The notes under the pieces: generated by a model
Seen by the model: the letters and a program-made list of their open reading frames with translations, nothing else
What the model was told of the DNA's origin: nothing
The model's database searches: none
Program-made: the position numbers and the translations under genes
Shown: positions 1-8,110 of the stretch, in pieces
Position numbering within the stretch: the stretch's first letter is position 1
How the letters are laid out: each line of letters opens with the position of its first letter
Source: Crenalkalicoccus roseus
GTDB lineage: Bacteria > Pseudomonadota > Alphaproteobacteria > Acetobacterales > Acetobacteraceae
DNA length: 64,000 nucleotides
Reading direction: 5' to 3'
NCBI RefSeq assembly: GCF_004761865.1
Contig: NZ_SJDM01000001.1
Span: 257,549-321,548 of the forward strand

Positions 1-103
1 TCAGACGTCCACGGATCAACGCCGATCTCCATGCCAGAGATCAGCTTGGAATCACGTCCGCAGTCCCTTGGGAATCCCCAGCCTACCGGTTTGTCCACGC
101 GGC

Positions 104-1003
104 CTAGGCCGCCTGGCGCACCGCCGGCACGCGGCGCATCGCCCCGCCCGGCACCGCGCCGGGGATGCCGGCGGCGAGGTCGGCGGCGCGCAGCAGCCGC
201 GCGAAATCCACCCCCGTCTCCACCCCCATGCGGTGGAACAGCCAGACCACGTCCTCCATGGCGACATTGCCGGTCGCCCCCGGCGCGAAGGGGCAGCCGC
301 CGATCCCGCCCGAGGCGGCGTCGAAGACGCGGCAGCCCGCCTCGTAGGCGGCGGTGACGTTGGCGATGCCCATGCCGTAGGTGTCGTGGCCGTGATAGGC
401 GAAGCGCCGCCCCCAGGCGCGGTGCGCCCGCTCGAACAGGCGGCGCACCTGGTCGGGCGCGGCATTGCCCGTGGTGTCGGCGAGCGCGATCTCCATGTCG
501 GGGTCGAGCGCCACCACGCGCTCGATCCAGTCGAGCGCCTCCTCCTCCGGCACCACCCCCTCGAAGGGGCAGTGGAAGACGCAGGAGAGGTTGAAGCGCA
601 GCCTCGTCCCCTTCGGCGTCTCGCGCACGATGGCGGCGAGGTCGGCGAAGCTCTCCTCGCGCCGGCGATTGACGTTGGCCCTGTTGTGACTCTCGGTCAC
701 CGACATGAACAGGCCGAGCCGGTCGGCGCCGGCGGCGACCGCCGCCTCGAAGCCGCGGCGGTTCGGCACCAGCACCGTGCATTCGAGGCCATCGAGCCGC
801 TTCGCCGCCCGCAGCACCTCGGCCGTGTCGGCCATCTGCGGCACGGCGCGGGGCGAGACGAAGCTGCCCACCTCCATCCGCCGCAGCCCGGCCTCCCAGC
901 AGGCGCGGACCAGGGCGATCTTGGTCTCGGTCGGCACGAAGGGGCCGATGGACTGCAGCCCGTCGCGCGGCGCGACCTCGGAAAGCTGCACGCGCTCGGT
1001 CAT
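104..1003 (-). CDS. hydroxymethylglutaryl-CoA lyase family protein
   Basis: This is a 299-residue HMGL-like TIM-barrel lyase. The family cleaves 3-hydroxy-3-methylglutaryl-CoA, or related acyl-CoAs such as citramalyl-CoA, to acetyl-CoA and a keto acid. The N-terminal APRDGLQ motif (residues 11-17) carries the catalytic Arg and Asp. A YHGHDTYG segment supplies the metal-binding histidines, and the Gly-rich GGIGGCPFAPGATGN loop carries the active-site Cys. The ATG at 1003 was chosen because it overlaps the upstream CoA-transferase stop by 4 bases (ATGA), so the two are translationally coupled. That pairing fits leucine or branched organic-acid breakdown, but the exact substrate cannot be read from sequence. 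Length is normal for the family. Confidence 0.9.
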   Translation of the reverse strand: MTERVQLSEVAPRDGLQSIGPFVPTETKIALVRACWEAGLRRMEVGSFVSPRAVPQMADTAEVLRAAKRLDGLECTVLVPNRRGFEAAVAAGADRLGLFMSVTESHNRANVNRRREESFADLAAIVRETPKGTRLRFNLSCVFHCPFEGVVPEEEALDWIERVVALDPDMEIALADTTGNAAPDQVRRLFERAHRAWGRRFAYHGHDTYGMGIANVTAAYEAGCRVFDAASGGIGGCPFAPGATGNVAMEDVVWLFHRMGVETGVDFARLLRAADLAAGIPGAVPGGAMRRVPAVRQAA

Positions 1004-2211
1004 GGCCTGGGCTCCTCCTCTTCCTGCAGCAGCGCGTTGAAGACGTAGTCGTTGTGCGCGCCGGCCGCGGGGCCGGTCCAGCGCACCATCGCCTCCGGCG
1101 CCACCCCGTCCAGGCGGAAGGGCGCGGCCGGGTGCAGCACGCGGCCGAGCAGCGGGTCCTCCACCTCCATCACCAGGCGGCGGGCGCGGAAATGCGGGTC
1201 CTCGGCGCAGTCGCGGATGTCGTAGAGGCGCGAGCAGGGCACCTCCGCCGCCTCCAGGATCGCCTGCGCCTCGGCCGCGGTCCTCGCGCGCGTCCATTCG
1301 GCGATGGCGGCGTCGAGCGGCGCGACATTGGCGCAGCGCAGCCCGTTGGTGGCGAAGCGCGGGTCCTCGGCCAGCTCCGGCCGGCCGATCGCCGCCATCA
1401 GCCGGCGGAAGATCAGGTCGGAATTGCCGGCGATCGCCAGCCACTTGCCGTCCGCGCAGGGGTAGGTGTTGGTCGGCGCCGCGGTGGCGATGGCCGCGCC
1501 CGTCGGCTGGCGCACCCGGCCGAACAGCCCGTACTCCGGCAGCATCCCCTCCATCAGGCTGAACACGGAGGAAACGAGGTCGAGGTCGATGACCCGGCCC
1601 CTCCCCCCCTCCGCCCCCCCGCGGTCGCGCCCCCAGCAGGCGGAGACCACCGCCAGCGCCGCGTACATCCCGGCGAGGTCGTCGCTGATCGAGATGCCGC
1701 AGCGCGGCGGCGGCAGCTCGGTCTGCCCCGGATAGGCGGTGAGGTGCCGGAGCCCCCCCATCGCCTCCCCGATCGCGCCGAAGGCGGGCTTGTCGCGGTA
1801 GGGGCCGTCCTGGCCGTAGCCCGAGATGCGGGCGATGACGAGGCGGGGGTTGGCCTCCTGCAGCACCGCCGGCCCGAGGCCGATGCGCTCCAGGTAGCCG
1901 GGGCGGAAATTCTCCACCAGCGCGTCGGCCCGCCGTGCCAGGCGCAGCACCTTCGCCCTGCCCTCCTCGCTCTTCAGGTCGAGGGTGACGGAGAGCTTGT
2001 TGCGGCCGTGCACGCTGAACCAGACGGAGTGCCCCTCCACCTGGCTGCCCCAGCCGCGGAACGGATCGCCCTCGGGCGGCTCCACCTTGATCACCTCGGC
2101 GCCGAGATCGGCGAGCAGCCGGGTGGCGAAGGGGGCGGCGATGTAGTGGCCGAGTTCGAGGATCTTGAGGCCCGTCAGCGGCAGCATGGGTCGGTTCCCC
2201 GGGGCGGTCAT
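1000..2211 (-). CDS. CaiB/BaiF family CoA-transferase (type III)
   Basis: A 403-residue family III CoA-transferase, which moves CoA between carboxylic acids through an aspartyl-CoA thioester. The N-terminus has the typical LKILELGHYIAAPFATRLLADLGAEVIKVE-type Rossmann start (from about residue 13), followed by GDPFRGWG and the FRPGYLERIGLG segment. The probable catalytic Asp lies in ISISDDLAGMYAA. I chose the ATG at 2211; a second in-frame ATG at 2187 (MLPLTG) sits just before the conserved domain and is also possible. Its stop overlaps the start of the HMG-CoA lyase gene by 4 bases. The pair probably activates and then cleaves a branched or hydroxylated dicarboxylic acid. Confidence 0.9.
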   Translation of the reverse strand: MTAPGNRPMLPLTGLKILELGHYIAAPFATRLLADLGAEVIKVEPPEGDPFRGWGSQVEGHSVWFSVHGRNKLSVTLDLKSEEGRAKVLRLARRADALVENFRPGYLERIGLGPAVLQEANPRLVIARISGYGQDGPYRDKPAFGAIGEAMGGLRHLTAYPGQTELPPPRCGISISDDLAGMYAALAVVSACWGRDRGGAEGGRGRVIDLDLVSSVFSLMEGMLPEYGLFGRVRQPTGAAIATAAPTNTYPCADGKWLAIAGNSDLIFRRLMAAIGRPELAEDPRFATNGLRCANVAPLDAAIAEWTRARTAAEAQAILEAAEVPCSRLYDIRDCAEDPHFRARRLVMEVEDPLLGRVLHPAAPFRLDGVAPEAMVRWTGPAAGAHNDYVFNALLQEEEEPRP

Positions 2212-2246
2212 GGCCAACCGATACCCCGTGCGCGCGCCGGCGGGAA

Positions 2247-2981
2247 CTACACCCCCTCCGGCACCAGCACCCGCCGCCCGCGCGCCTGCGCCGCGCCGGC
2301 CATGGCGGGAATGGCGGCGAAGCAGTCCTTCCGCGCCTCCACCAGCGTCACCCCGGCGAGGCGAGGGAAGAGCCGCGGCCCCAGCCTCTCCCACGCCCCG
2401 GCGCTGCGCAGCAGCAGGCGGGAGCGGAAGGGGGGGACGAAGAGCGCCGCCTCGCGCCGCATCACCTGGAACATCTGCCGCCGCAGCAGCGCCTCGAGCT
2501 GGCCCAGCGTGTAGGGGTGGCCATGGCCAAAGGGCGTGCGCTCGAGATGCGCCCAGAGGCCGAGGCGGTTCGGCGCCACCACCAGCAGCCGCCCGTCATC
2601 CTTCAGCACCCGCCACGCCTCGCGCAGCAGGCGGCGGGCGTTCTCCGCGTGCTCCAGCCCGTGCACCAGCAGGATGCGGTCGAACAGCAGGTCGGGGAAG
2701 GGCAGCGCCTCCTCCTCCGCCACCACGGTGCGAGAGGGGGCGGCACGCGGCCAGCGCCAGCGCGGCAGGTGGTGCGGCACGAGCGAGATGCAGCGCGCCG
2801 CCCCGCCCGGCTCCCCCGGCCGCCACAGCCGCAGGAAGGGGCTGGCGTAGCCGAGGCCGAGCACGCAGCAGCCGCCGAGCCCGGGCCAGAGCAGGCGCAG
2901 CCGCTCGCGCAGCAGCCGCGCCGTCACCGCCCCGGTCGGGGTTGCGTAGAACCGCCCCAGGCCGTGGACCTCCTGCGCCAT
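2247..2981 (-). CDS. class I SAM-dependent methyltransferase
   Basis: A 244-residue protein with a degenerate class I methyltransferase fold. A glycine-rich loop (CCVLGLGYASPF) stands where the SAM-binding motif I should be. FDRILLVHGLEHAEN and LLREAWRVLKDDGRLLVVAPN match the post-I and motif III region of Methyltransf_11 proteins. It is divergent from gloB with 61 bases between the starts, a neighbourhood I recognise from other alphaproteobacteria. Substrate unknown. A methyl acceptor cannot be named from sequence. Confidence 0.75.
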   Translation of the reverse strand: MAQEVHGLGRFYATPTGAVTARLLRERLRLLWPGLGGCCVLGLGYASPFLRLWRPGEPGGAARCISLVPHHLPRWRWPRAAPSRTVVAEEEALPFPDLLFDRILLVHGLEHAENARRLLREAWRVLKDDGRLLVVAPNRLGLWAHLERTPFGHGHPYTLGQLEALLRRQMFQVMRREAALFVPPFRSRLLLRSAGAWERLGPRLFPRLAGVTLVEARKDCFAAIPAMAGAAQARGRRVLVPEGV

Positions 2982-3042
2982 GGGGCGGATATTAGGCCCA
3001 TCGGCGCCCCGGTTTCAGGGGGGTGCGGGAGGAGATCGAGCG

Positions 3043-3771
3043 ATGCCGCTGTCCGTCGAGGCCGTGCCGTGTCTTTCCGACAACTACTGCTGGCTGCTGC
3101 GCGACGGGGCGAGCGGCGCCGTCGCCGTCTGCGACCCCGGCGAGGCGGCGCCGGTCGAGGCGGCGCTCGACAGGGCGGGGGGGCGGCTCGACCTGATCCT
3201 GCTCACCCACCATCACGGCGACCATGTGGGCGGGGTGGAGGCGCTGCGGGCCCGCTACGGGGCGAAGGTGGCGGGCGCGGCGGCGGACGCGCACCGGCTG
3301 CCGCCGCTCGACATCGCGGTGCGGCCGGGGGAGGGCGTCGCGCTCGGCGCCAGCCGCGCCGAGGTGATCGACACGCCGGGCCACACCCGCGGGCACATCG
3401 CCTACCACTTCCCGGAAGGGAAGGTGCTGCTCTGCGGCGACACGCTGTTCTCCCTCGGCTGCGGGCGGCTGCTCGAGGGCACGGCGGAGGAGATGTTCCG
3501 CTCGCTGCGCGCCCTGGCGGCGCTGCCGGACGAGACGCTGGTCTGCTGCGGCCATGAGTACACCGAGGGCAATGCCCGCTTCGCCCTGACGGTGGAGCCG
3601 GACAACGCGGCGCTGCAGGCCCGCGCGCGGGAGGTCGCGGCGCAGCGCGCCGCCGGCCGGCCGACGGTGCCGACCACCCTCGGCCAGGAGAAGGCGCAGA
3701 ACCCCTTCCTGCGCGCCCCGGACGCGGCGCGGCTGGCCGAGATCCGGGCGGCCAAGGACGGCTTCCGCTGA
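3043..3771 (+). CDS. gloB: hydroxyacylglutathione hydrolase (glyoxalase II)
   Basis: A 242-residue metallo-beta-lactamase-fold enzyme that hydrolyses S-lactoylglutathione to lactate and glutathione, the second step of methylglyoxal detoxification. The THHHGDH dinuclear metal motif is at residues 55-61, with a second metal His in DTPGHTRGH, the LLCGDTLFSLGCGR segment, and CCGHEYT near residue 170. The C-terminal glyoxalase II extension, with NPFLRA, is complete. The ATG at 3043 follows a GGAGGAGA ribosome site; a longer reading from 2980 would add unrelated residues. Cytoplasmic. Confidence 0.93.
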   Translation: MPLSVEAVPCLSDNYCWLLRDGASGAVAVCDPGEAAPVEAALDRAGGRLDLILLTHHHGDHVGGVEALRARYGAKVAGAAADAHRLPPLDIAVRPGEGVALGASRAEVIDTPGHTRGHIAYHFPEGKVLLCGDTLFSLGCGRLLEGTAEEMFRSLRALAALPDETLVCCGHEYTEGNARFALTVEPDNAALQARAREVAAQRAAGRPTVPTTLGQEKAQNPFLRAPDAARLAEIRAAKDGFR

Positions 3772-4009
3772 CCGCGCCGCCCGGGCGGCGGGCGAGTCCC
3801 CCTCCGCCGCTGCCTCCGGCGCCGGCCGGCCAGCCGAGGCGCATGGTGGATCTGCGCCACCCCGGCCTCGACCCGCAACTGGCCCGGCCGGGCGGCTGAC
3901 GGCGCGCCCCGCTGCGGATCGCGCCGCGGCCCAGCGTCGGGAGGACCTCGGCCATCGCCCCGGCGGATCGGGCGCTGGCGGAAGCGTTCGTTATTCGCAA
4001 TAATGGCGC

Positions 4010-4798
4010 ATGGGCCTCACCGGATTCTTCCTGCTGGACACCGCCTGGCGCGTCCTCGGCATCGCGCTCCTCGTGCTGCTGCTCGCGGCGGCGGCCCACG
4101 CGCTGGTATTCCGCGCCGGGCTCGCGGGCGCGCTGGAGGGGAAGGCGCCGGTCGCGCCCTTCTTCACCTCGGTCACGGCGCTGTTCGCGCTGTTCGTCGC
4201 CTTCGCCGCCGCCGACGCCTGGAGCCGCGACGACCACGCGGCGGTGGCGCTCGGCCAGGAGAGCCGGGCGCTGAGTGCCGTCCGCGCCGCCGGCCGCGCG
4301 CTTGGCGAGCCGGGGGCGCCGCTCGGCGCCGCGCTCGCCGACTACCTCTCCGTCTCGCTGCGGGAGGAGTGGGGGGAGCTGCGCAACCTCCGCCCCTCCG
4401 CCGCGGCCGGGGCGGCCCTGCACCGGCTGGAGGAGGCGGCGCTGGCCGCGGCGCGCCCCGCCTTCGGCCCCGACGAGGCCGGCGCGATCCGCCACGAGCT
4501 GGTGCGCGGCGTGCACGCCCTGCAGGCGGCGCGCGACGCGCGGCTGCGCTTCGGCAGCGATTTCGGCCAGGGCTGGAAGTGGGGCGGGCTGCTGCTGCTC
4601 TGCTTCGCCTCCCAGCTTTCCATCGCCCTGGTGCATCTGGACCGGCCGCGCACCGCCCTGGTGACGCAGGCGCTGTTCGGCCTCGCCGCCACCACCGGCC
4701 TTGGCATCCTCGCCGGCTTCGAGGGGCCCTATGCCGGCATCGGCGCGGTGCTGCCGACCCCCCTGCTGACGCTGCAGGCGGCCCTCGCCGCCCCCTGA
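4010..4798 (+). CDS. DUF4239-like integral membrane protein
   Basis: A 262-residue membrane protein with an N-terminal hydrophobic helix (about residues 11-33), a second (about 48-66) ending in AFAAADAWSRDD, a soluble central helical segment (about 70-190), and two C-terminal hydrophobic helices (about 193-210 and 220-240). The layout and the AFAAADAWSR-like segment resemble bestrophin-like DUF4239 proteins. No catalytic motif is visible. It lies alone between gloB and the convergent nitronate monooxygenase gene. Function unknown. Confidence 0.6.
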   Translation: MGLTGFFLLDTAWRVLGIALLVLLLAAAAHALVFRAGLAGALEGKAPVAPFFTSVTALFALFVAFAAADAWSRDDHAAVALGQESRALSAVRAAGRALGEPGAPLGAALADYLSVSLREEWGELRNLRPSAAAGAALHRLEEAALAAARPAFGPDEAGAIRHELVRGVHALQAARDARLRFGSDFGQGWKWGGLLLLCFASQLSIALVHLDRPRTALVTQALFGLAATTGLGILAGFEGPYAGIGAVLPTPLLTLQAALAAP

Positions 4799-4825
4799 GG
4801 CCCGGAGCGTCTTCCGCCCCCGGCC

Positions 4826-5839
4826 TCACGCGCCCGGCCCGCCCCCCTCCCCGGCGATCCGCCCAAGCCGGCGCAGCACCGCCGCCGCCTCGGCCGCCAT
4901 GCGCCGCACCACCGCGCCGGCCGGTTCCACCGCCCCGATCAGCCCGACGCACTGCCCCGCCCAGACATAGCTGCCCTCGAGGTCGCCGCGCTCGGTGCCG
5001 ATCGCGTTCACCTCGCCGCGGATCAGGGCGAGGAGCTCCTCCTGCGGCGCGCCGGCGCGCTCGGCCTCGAGGATGCGCCGCGCATGGGCGCTCGCCAGCA
5101 CGCGGCCGGGCTGGCCGAGGCTCCGCTTGATCAGCATCGTGTCCTCGGGCCGGGCCGCGACCAGCGCCTGCTTGTAGGCGGGGTGCGCCCGCGCCTCCTC
5201 GGTCGCGACGAAGCGCGTGCCCATCTCCACCCCCTCGGCGCCGAGCGCCAGCGCCGCCGCGAGGCCCGCCCCGGTGGCGATGCCGCCCGAGGCCAGCACC
5301 GGGATGCGCACCGCCGCGACGACGCGCGGCACCATCACCAGGGTGGTCTCGTCGGTGCGGCCGATATGTCCCCCGCCCTCGTAGCCGACCGTCGCCACCA
5401 TGTCGGCCCCGGCCGCCTCGGCCTTGCGCGCGAGTTCCGGCCCCGCGGTCAGCACCAGCGTCCTCGCCCCGGCCTCCTGGCAGCGGCGGAGATAGGGGGC
5501 GGGGTTGCCGGCGGTGAGCGCGATGACGCGCACGCCCTCCTCGAGCGCGACGTCGAGCAGCGGCCACAGCGCCATCCGGCCGATCGGGAAGTTGACCCCG
5601 AAGGGCCGGTCGGTCATGGCGCGGCAGCGGCGGATCTCGGCGCGCAGCCGCTCCGGCGTGTCGAGCCCGGCGACGGCGATCTGCCCGAGGCCGCCGGCAT
5701 TGGACACGGCGGCGGCGAGATCGGCGAAGGCGACGCGGGCGAGGCCGCCCTGCACGATCGGGTAGCGGATGCCGAGCAGCCTGGTCACCCGCGTTCCGAG
5801 GGCGGGCGGCGGGTCGGTCTCCTGCATGGGCGGGGTCAC
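4826..5839 (-). CDS. nitronate monooxygenase family flavoprotein
   Basis: A 337-residue TIM-barrel FMN enzyme of the nitronate monooxygenase / 2-nitropropane dioxygenase family. Supporting motifs are RYPIVQGGLARV at the N-terminus, the NAGGLGQIAVAGL loop, GVNFPIG, a GYEGGGHIGR segment in the flavin-phosphate region, and IPVLASGGIATGAGLAAALALGAEGVEMGTRF. The family oxidises alkyl nitronates, but many members have other substrates. Its start overlaps the end of the upstream Bug receptor gene by 4 bases, so it is the last gene of an acyl-CoA dehydrogenase / receptor / oxygenase operon. Confidence 0.88.
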   Translation of the reverse strand: MTPPMQETDPPPALGTRVTRLLGIRYPIVQGGLARVAFADLAAAVSNAGGLGQIAVAGLDTPERLRAEIRRCRAMTDRPFGVNFPIGRMALWPLLDVALEEGVRVIALTAGNPAPYLRRCQEAGARTLVLTAGPELARKAEAAGADMVATVGYEGGGHIGRTDETTLVMVPRVVAAVRIPVLASGGIATGAGLAAALALGAEGVEMGTRFVATEEARAHPAYKQALVAARPEDTMLIKRSLGQPGRVLASAHARRILEAERAGAPQEELLALIRGEVNAIGTERGDLEGSYVWAGQCVGLIGAVEPAGAVVRRMAAEAAAVLRRLGRIAGEGGGPGA

Positions 5840-6813
5840 TCCACGGTGGCGCCGGAAAGGCGCACCGCCTCGCCCCAGCGCGCCACCTCGGCGACCAGGA
5901 AGGCGGCGAGCTCGCGCGGGTTCATCGGCCGCGGCAGGGCGCCGATGCGGCGCAGCGCCGCCTGCCCCTCCTCCGCCGCGAGCGCGGTGCGGATGGCGGT
6001 GGCGATCGCCTCCACGATCTCGGGCGGCGTGCCGGCCGGAGCGAGCAGCGCCTGCCAGGCCGTCACCTCGAAGCCCGGCAGCGGCACCGCCTCGGCGACC
6101 GTCGGCAGGTCCGGCCAGTCCGGGTGCCGCGCGGCGGTGGAGACGGCGAGCGCGCGCACCCGCCCCTCCCGCATCTGGCCGGCGAGCGGCGGCAGGTTCT
6201 CGAACAGCGCCTGCAGCCGCCCGCCGACGAGGTCGGCCACCGCCGGGGCGGAGCCGCGATAGGGCACGTGCACGCCCTGCGCGCCGATGCCGCGCAGGAA
6301 CAGCTCCATCGTCAGGTGCGGCAGCGTGCCCACGCCCGCCGAGCCGTAGGTGATGCCGCCCGGCGCGGCGCGGGCGAAGGCGACGAACTCCCGCACCTCC
6401 CGCGCCGGCACCGCGGGATGCACGGCGAGCACGTTGGCGACCGCGCCGAGCAGGGTGATGGGCGCGAAGTCGCGCAGGAGGTCGAAGGAGAGGCTGCGGT
6501 AGAGCGTCTGGTTCACCGCCGCCGCGCCGGCGGCGACCACCAGCGTCTGCCCGTCCGGCGCCGCGCGCGCCACCGCCTCCATGCCGAGGTTGCCGCCCGC
6601 GCCGGGGCGGTTCTCCACCACGAAGGGCTGGCCGAAGGCGCTGGTCAGGATGCCCGCGGCCATGCGGCCGAGCAGGTCGTTCGCGCCCCCCGGGGCGAAG
6701 CAGGAGACGATGCGCACCGGACCGCGCGGCCAGCGCTGCGCGCGCGCCGGGCGCGGCGCCGCCAGCGCCGCGATGCCGCCCGCGAGCAGGGCGCGGCGCG
6801 CGACCTCAGCCAT
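5836..6813 (-). CDS. Bug/TctC-type tricarboxylate transporter substrate-binding protein
   Basis: A 325-residue periplasmic receptor of the Bug (TctC) family. It has an N-terminal signal with an Arg pair (ARRALLAGG) ending near ARPARAQ. Family hallmarks follow: VRIVSCFAPGGANDLLGR, FVVENRPGAGGNLGME, APDGQTLVV, and HVPYRGSAPAVADLVGG. No TctA or TctB membrane partner is nearby, so it is an orphan receptor. It is coupled by short overlaps to the upstream acyl-CoA dehydrogenase (8 bases) and the downstream nitronate monooxygenase (4 bases), which suggests its ligand feeds that pathway. Confidence 0.92.
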   Translation of the reverse strand: MAEVARRALLAGGIAALAAPRPARAQRWPRGPVRIVSCFAPGGANDLLGRMAAGILTSAFGQPFVVENRPGAGGNLGMEAVARAAPDGQTLVVAAGAAAVNQTLYRSLSFDLLRDFAPITLLGAVANVLAVHPAVPAREVREFVAFARAAPGGITYGSAGVGTLPHLTMELFLRGIGAQGVHVPYRGSAPAVADLVGGRLQALFENLPPLAGQMREGRVRALAVSTAARHPDWPDLPTVAEAVPLPGFEVTAWQALLAPAGTPPEIVEAIATAIRTALAAEEGQAALRRIGALPRPMNPRELAAFLVAEVARWGEAVRLSGATVE

Positions 6814-7993
6814 GCCGCGCCCCCCGGACCATGTCGCGCGCGATCAGGATCTGCTGGATCTGGCTCGCGCCCTCGAAGATGCGGAACAGCCGCACGTCGC
6901 GGTACAGCCGCTCCACCGCCGTGCCGCGCATGTAGCCGGCGCCGCCGTGGATCTGCACCGCGCGGTCGGCGACGCGGCAGACCATCTCCGAGGCGAAGAG
7001 CTTGCAGCAGGCGATGTCGGCGACGAGCGATCCCTGCGCCTCCCCCGCGCGGTCGAAGGCGCGCGCCGTCTCCAGCACCGCGCTCCGCGCCGCCAGGATC
7101 TCCGCCCGGCTGTCCGCGAGCATCGCCTGCACGAGCTGGAACTCCGCGAGCGGCTGGCCGAACTGGCGCCGGCGCAGCGCGTAGGAGAGCGCCTCGTCGA
7201 GCAGCCGCTGCGCCTGGCCGACGCAGGTGACCGCCACATGCAGCCTGGCGTGGTTGATGCCGCGCATCGCGGTCTTGAAGCCCTCGCCCTCGCGCCCTCC
7301 GATCAGGTTCTCCGCCGGCACCCGCACGCCGTCGAGGAACACCTCGCAGGTCGCGCTGCCGTCCTGGCCCATCTTGCGGTCAGCCGGGCCACAGCGGAGG
7401 CCGGGGGTGCCGGCGGGCACGATGAAGGCGCTGATGCCGGCGGCGTCGCGGCTCGCCGGGTCGGTGCGCGCCATGACGATGAACACCTGCGCCTGGCGGG
7501 CATTGGTGATGTAGCGCTTCACCCCGTCCAGCACGTACTCCCCGCCCTCGCGCCGCGCCCGCGTGGCGAGGCCGCCGGCGTCGGAGCCGTGCTCGGGCTC
7601 GGTCAGGCAGAAGGCGGCGGTCGCCTCGCCGCTCGCCATGCGCGGCAGCCATGCGCGGCGCTGCGCCTCGGTGCCGTTGTAGAGGATGGGCTGGCTGCCG
7701 AGGCCGATGGTGGTGGAGAAGCGCGCGCGATAGACGGCGGAGGCGCGCGTCACCTCCAGCATCACGCGCACCTGCTGCTCCATCGTCAGACCCGCCCCGC
7801 CGTAGCGGGCGGGGATGGAGATGCCGAACAGCCCGGCCTCGCGCAGCGCCTGCGTCAGATCCTGGGGCAGCGTCTCCTCGCCCTCGAGGCGCGGCTCGGC
7901 CGGGATCAGCCGCTGGTCCACCAGGCGGCGGATGCCGTCGAGATAGGCGTCGAACTCGGCGGCGGTCGGCCCGCCCCTCCCGGCATCCGTCAT
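6806..7993 (-). CDS. acyl-CoA dehydrogenase family protein
   Basis: A 395-residue FAD-dependent acyl-CoA dehydrogenase. Visible motifs are AFCLTEPEHGSDAGG (FAD and substrate binding), RYITNARQAQVFIVMART, RKMGQDGSATCEVFLDGVRVP, the helical C-domain with RRRQFGQPLAEFQLVQAMLAD, and IHGGAGYMRGTAVERLYRDV. The end carries FEGASQIQQILIAR, where family members usually have YEGTSEIQ. It heads the operon with the Bug receptor and nitronate monooxygenase. Acyl chain preference cannot be read. Confidence 0.9.
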   Translation of the reverse strand: MTDAGRGGPTAAEFDAYLDGIRRLVDQRLIPAEPRLEGEETLPQDLTQALREAGLFGISIPARYGGAGLTMEQQVRVMLEVTRASAVYRARFSTTIGLGSQPILYNGTEAQRRAWLPRMASGEATAAFCLTEPEHGSDAGGLATRARREGGEYVLDGVKRYITNARQAQVFIVMARTDPASRDAAGISAFIVPAGTPGLRCGPADRKMGQDGSATCEVFLDGVRVPAENLIGGREGEGFKTAMRGINHARLHVAVTCVGQAQRLLDEALSYALRRRQFGQPLAEFQLVQAMLADSRAEILAARSAVLETARAFDRAGEAQGSLVADIACCKLFASEMVCRVADRAVQIHGGAGYMRGTAVERLYRDVRLFRIFEGASQIQQILIARDMVRGARHG

Positions 7994-8110
7994 GCGCTGG
8001 CGCCTCCTCCCGCGGGGAGGATCGGCAAGGCGGGCGCGGGGGTCAAGGCGGGAGGGCCGCCGGCCCTCCTTGCGCGCGGGGAACGCCCGGGCCTCCGCGC
8101 CGCGACCCTG

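Noticed and set aside
3843-3899. 18-codon ORF MVDLRHPGLDPQLARPGG between gloB and the DUF4239-like gene
   Set aside because: No ribosome site and no recognisable similarity; short frames are common by chance in this GC-rich DNA.
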